NCBI GenBank assembly: GCA_023435025.1 | Contig: JAEYSE010000055.1 | Span: forward strand, 1 to 8,089 | Source: Bacillota bacterium | GTDB taxonomy: Bacteria; Bacillota; Clostridia; Christensenellales; CAG-138 | Direction: 5' to 3' | DNA length: 8,089 nt | Shown here: positions 5,866 to 8,089 of the stretch, in pieces | Position numbering within the stretch: the stretch's first letter is position 1 | Layout: each line of letters starts with the position of its first letter | The notes under the pieces: model-generated | What the model was told of the DNA's origin: nothing | Databases searched by the model: none | Seen by the model: only the letters and a program-made list of their open reading frames with translations | Position numbers and translations under genes: made by a program

Positions 5866-6715
5866 AAAACCTATCAAAATTACCCCGAAGCGTATATTCG
5901 CGCTTTTAGGAATCGCCGCAAAGATGGACCTTGCATGGCTGCTGCGAGACAGAACGTTTGCCACGCTTACAATCCTTGCGGACATTGTCTCCACAATCGC
6001 CTCCGTATCCGGCGTTATGCTGTTAGCGTGGCGCTTTGGCGGAATTGGCGGAATAAGCGCCTGGGACGTGTTGTTCATGCTTGCCTACAACGTTATGCTG
6101 GGCGGCATCTATATCACATTCCTTGCCTCCAACAACGGGCATATTTCGCGCCTCATTGGCCGCGGGCAGTTTGAGCACCTGTTTATTCAGCCTTTGCCGT
6201 TGCCCACGCAGCTAATAACCATGGGCTTCATGCCCTTTACCGGCAGCAGCTCCATCTATGTGGGTGCGGGCCTGATGTGGTGGGCGCTCTCCCATATTCA
6301 AATGGTATTGCCGTGGTGGTGGGTATTCGCGCTCATCGGTAGCCTGATCGTATCCCTTCTGGTGATGGTGGGTACTTCCTACCTGTTTGCCACCGCCGCG
6401 TTCTACGCGCCGGTGCAGGCGGAAGAGATTTCTCATGAAGTGATGGACGTGTTCTTTATGATTGGTACGTTCCCGCTTTCGGGCATGCCGCGCGGGTTGC
6501 AGGTGTTGCTGATCACTGTTTTTCCGATCGGGCTCAACGCCTGGTTCCCCGCCCTTGTGCTGCTCAATAAAGCGCCAAATGGCCTTCCCGCCGCGCTGCC
6601 GCTCATTGTATGCGGCGTATTGTGGGCAATTACCTCCATCGTATTTAAGAAAGGACTGAATTACTATGTCAAAAAAGGCGTCAATCGATATAGCGCGCGC
6701 GGACATCGCCGTTGA
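5855..6715 (+). CDS. ABC-2 type exporter permease, second subunit (ABC2_membrane_6-like)
   Basis: Second membrane subunit, 286 residues, with about six hydrophobic segments (near 35-60, 70-95, 120-147, 150-182, 200-235 and 245-265) and a basic C-terminus (YSARGHRR). The motif IGRGQFEHLFIQPLPLPTQL (101-120) is the usual ABC2_membrane_6 'rRG.xD.lLlrPlp' element just before a membrane segment. GTFPLSGMPRG (204-214) followed by LLITVFPIG (218-226) matches the conserved region before the last helices. The ATG at 5855 lies inside the end of the first permease gene (11-base overlap). Its own ribosome site is poor, so translational coupling is likely; GTG at 5858 is an alternative start. It probably dimerises with the first permease to form the export path. 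Confidence 0.8.
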   Translation: MVAEKPIKITPKRIFALLGIAAKMDLAWLLRDRTFATLTILADIVSTIASVSGVMLLAWRFGGIGGISAWDVLFMLAYNVMLGGIYITFLASNNGHISRLIGRGQFEHLFIQPLPLPTQLITMGFMPFTGSSSIYVGAGLMWWALSHIQMVLPWWWVFALIGSLIVSLLVMVGTSYLFATAAFYAPVQAEEISHEVMDVFFMIGTFPLSGMPRGLQVLLITVFPIGLNAWFPALVLLNKAPNGLPAALPLIVCGVLWAITSIVFKKGLNYYVKKGVNRYSARGHRR

Positions 6716-7685
6716 TGTACAGGGCGTTACCAAAGTCTTTACCCAGTGGCAGCGGGAAAACGCGGGCAAGGGGTTATTAAAGAACCTGTTAAAGCCGGAA
6801 AAACACATCATCACTGCGCTCAATGACGTTTCCTTCCAGGTAAAGCGGGGCGAGTTTATCGCCTATGCGGGGCCGAACGGCGCGGGCAAAAGCACCACCA
6901 TGAAGCTTCTTTCCGGAATGCTGTTGCCCAACAGCGGGTCTTTGTCCGTACTCGGCCTTTCCCCCAATAAGGACCGTATCCGGCTGATGAGCCGCATGGG
7001 CATACTCTTTGGCAACCGCACGGAGCTTTGGTGGGACCACCCACTTTCACAGAGCTTTGAATGGAAAAAGGTCGTATGGGATATCCCGGACGACGTGTAT
7101 CAAAAGAATCTGAAGCTGGCCGTCGAACTTCTCGACATCGGCAGCCTGTTGAAGACCTACGCCCGCGAGCTGAGTCTGGGCCAGCGGATGCGTGGGGATC
7201 TTGCCATGATGCTACTGCACGGCCCGGAAGTGATACTGCTTGACGAGCCCACGCTGGGGCTGGACGTTGTGGCCAAGCGGCAGATGATCGAGTTTTTGAA
7301 GCGCATCAACCGCGAAGAGGGCGTGACAATCGTGGTGACCAGCCATGATATGGATGATCTTGAGGAGATGGCGCAGCGCATCCTGATGATATCCGGCGGC
7401 AATATCGCATACGATGGCGGATTTGACGGCTTGAGGGATATCACGGGAAACCTGACGCGCATTGTCATTGCCATGGAAAACGGCAAAGCGCCCAAGCTCT
7501 CCCCCGCTACCCTGATCTCCGTTGAAAACGGCGTGTATGAATTTGAGGTCGATCTTTTGAAGACGCCCATTCAGGTGTTTTTGCAGCAGCTCTCCCAGAT
7601 GGAGCGCGTGAAAAACATCGAGATCCGAAAAACGCCCATCGAACAGGTCATTGCGGAGCTGTTCAGGGCCTGGAAGGCACAATAG
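6666..7685 (+). CDS. ABC exporter ATP-binding protein (COG4586-like)
   Basis: ATPase of the exporter, 339 residues, cytoplasmic. Walker A GPNGAGKST is at 69-77, signature LSLGQ (169-173, followed by RMR), Walker B VILLDEP (189-195) with TLGLDVVAK after it, and switch His227 in TSHDMDD. The long N-terminal part before the Walker A (VTKVFTQWQR, then a Lys-rich insert), the FGNRTELWWDHP element (115-126) and the LSLGQRMR signature are typical of COG4586, the usual partner of these two permeases. Relatives normally have Gln where Asn117 sits in the Q-loop; this substitution is worth noting. The last 80 or so residues form a small regulatory-like tail. The start overlaps the second permease gene by 50 bases, with AAAGGA 10 bases before the ATG. 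The stop is TAG at 7683-7685. No clear terminator with a T run follows. Confidence 0.9.
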   Translation: MSKKASIDIARADIAVDVQGVTKVFTQWQRENAGKGLLKNLLKPEKHIITALNDVSFQVKRGEFIAYAGPNGAGKSTTMKLLSGMLLPNSGSLSVLGLSPNKDRIRLMSRMGILFGNRTELWWDHPLSQSFEWKKVVWDIPDDVYQKNLKLAVELLDIGSLLKTYARELSLGQRMRGDLAMMLLHGPEVILLDEPTLGLDVVAKRQMIEFLKRINREEGVTIVVTSHDMDDLEEMAQRILMISGGNIAYDGGFDGLRDITGNLTRIVIAMENGKAPKLSPATLISVENGVYEFEVDLLKTPIQVFLQQLSQMERVKNIEIRKTPIEQVIAELFRAWKAQ

Positions 7686-7759
7686 GATTTTTCCATTGAA
7701 GGCTCCGGCCCCACGGTTCGTATTGACCGAACGGAATATTCTGTGCTCCCTTATCCACC

Positions 7760-7808
7760 GGGATTGCGCCTCGTTTCATCCTCCACGGGCGGCGCTCGGC
7801 TGCATCCC
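7760..7808. repeat. Nested inverted repeats (candidate structured element)
   Basis: GGGAT (7760-7764) pairs with ATCCC (7804-7808), and inside it GCGCC (7766-7770) pairs with GGCGC (7791-7795). This gives a two-part stem with a lopsided internal loop (1 base against 8) and a 20-base apical loop. The arrangement can form on either strand. Confidence 0.4.
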
Positions 7809-7852
7809 ACCAAACCTCAGTATGGTTGTAACGACCCTCCCGAAGCCCACAT

Positions 7853-7883
7853 TCTGAAACGTCCTAAAACAGGACGTTTCAGA
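7853..7883. repeat. Perfect 13-bp stem-loop without a T run
   Basis: TCTGAAACGTCCT (7853-7865) is the exact complement of AGGACGTTTCAGA (7871-7883) around a 5-base loop. Neither side is followed by a T run, so it is not a standard intrinsic terminator. It could still stabilise the 3' end of the exporter mRNA, or be part of a repeat or RNA element. Confidence 0.6.
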
Positions 7884-7885
7884 GG

Positions 7886-7912
7886 AAGGGACTCCCTAGG
7901 GATGTGTCCCTT
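7886..7912. repeat. Hairpin enclosing a 10-bp palindrome
   Basis: AAGGGAC (7886-7892) pairs with GTCCCTT (7906-7912); the loop begins with TCCCTAGGGA (7893-7902), itself a perfect palindrome. It starts 2 bases after the 13-bp stem-loop, so the two form consecutive hairpins. Confidence 0.5.
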
Positions 7913-8089
7913 GGGTAGGATTTCAGAACTGCGGAGAATACCCTCTATTGCGACCATATGATCCCCTATTCGTTCTGCATTGAGCGTTCCGCTTCACCTT
8001 TGTGTTGCCATTTTTGCACATTTTGTACAGGTTGTTATGTATGAGTTGCAACGGGTGAAAAAATGCGATGCCTTCCCTCTTGCAATCCT

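Larger units (their letters stand above)
7686..8089. other. Intergenic region, about 400 bases, stem-loop rich, no convincing gene
   Basis: Open frames here lack ribosome sites and recognisable protein character. The region is crowded with inverted repeats, from a nested pair at 7760-7808 to the dyads at 7853-7912. The last 150 bases are plainer. At 8037 an ATG opens a frame that reads MYELQRVKKCDAFPLAI to the window edge with only a weak AGG upstream. On the other strand a frame enters from the edge and stops near 8035. Either could be the end of a neighbouring gene, but neither can be supported. Confidence 0.5.

Noticed and set aside
7853..7883. Intrinsic terminator of the exporter operon
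   Set aside because: The stem is perfect, but no T run follows on either strand and it lies about 170 bases after the stop.
7651..7961. Plus-strand open frames of 68 and 72 codons
   Set aside because: They start without ribosome sites, overlap the end of the ATPase gene or run through the stem-loop cluster, and encode Pro/Arg-rich sequence without protein character.
8037..8089. Start of a new plus-strand gene at the right edge
   Set aside because: Only 17 codons are visible, with a weak ribosome site and a poor promoter candidate; the evidence is insufficient to call a gene.

Overview
The window looks like a chromosomal segment of a mid-GC Firmicute, probably a gut-type member of the Clostridia. 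This rests on strong AGGAGG-type ribosome sites, sigma-A-like promoters in AT-rich gaps, a lipoprotein signal followed by an A/P/T/E-rich linker, and the gene families present. The species cannot be fixed from the sequence. No tRNA, rRNA, CRISPR array, phage gene or transposase was seen.

Left part (1-4385, minus strand): a compact oligopeptide/dipeptide ABC importer operon. In transcription order it runs oppB (4385-3438), oppC (3437-2463), oppD (2456-1437), oppF (1437-472), then a substrate-binding lipoprotein gene (398 to beyond the left edge). The four core genes abut or overlap by a base, and a good promoter lies at about 4475-4503. The binding-protein gene has its own promoter (430-458). 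It is odd: the signal peptide and linker run straight into sequence that normally sits in the C-terminal half of OppA-type proteins, so roughly 350 residues appear to be missing.

Middle (4386-5094): a divergent intergenic region of about 700 bases. It holds the opp promoter(s), a near-consensus plus-strand promoter (4795-4823), an unlisted 53-codon small ORF with a GTG start (4857-5018), and a strong intrinsic terminator (5032-5070) that ends only 24 bases before the next start codon. The arrangement resembles a leader with an attenuator. An 11-bp perfect inverted repeat also brackets the promoter.

Right part (5095-7685, plus strand): a three-gene ABC-2 type exporter made of two ABC2_membrane_6-like permeases and one ATPase, all overlapping and translationally coupled. 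It belongs to the little-studied COG4587/COG3694/COG4586 trio; its substrate is unknown. The ATPase has Asn where relatives usually have the Q-loop Gln.

Right end (7686-8089): no convincing gene, but an unusual density of stem-loops with mutually exclusive pairings. This is a candidate structured RNA or dispersed intergenic repeat.

Together the two operons give the cell ATP-driven peptide uptake and a divergently transcribed efflux system. Whether they share control is not shown by the sequence. The best candidates for something undescribed are the small ORF with its terminator leader, the truncated/chimeric binding protein and the structured right-end region.
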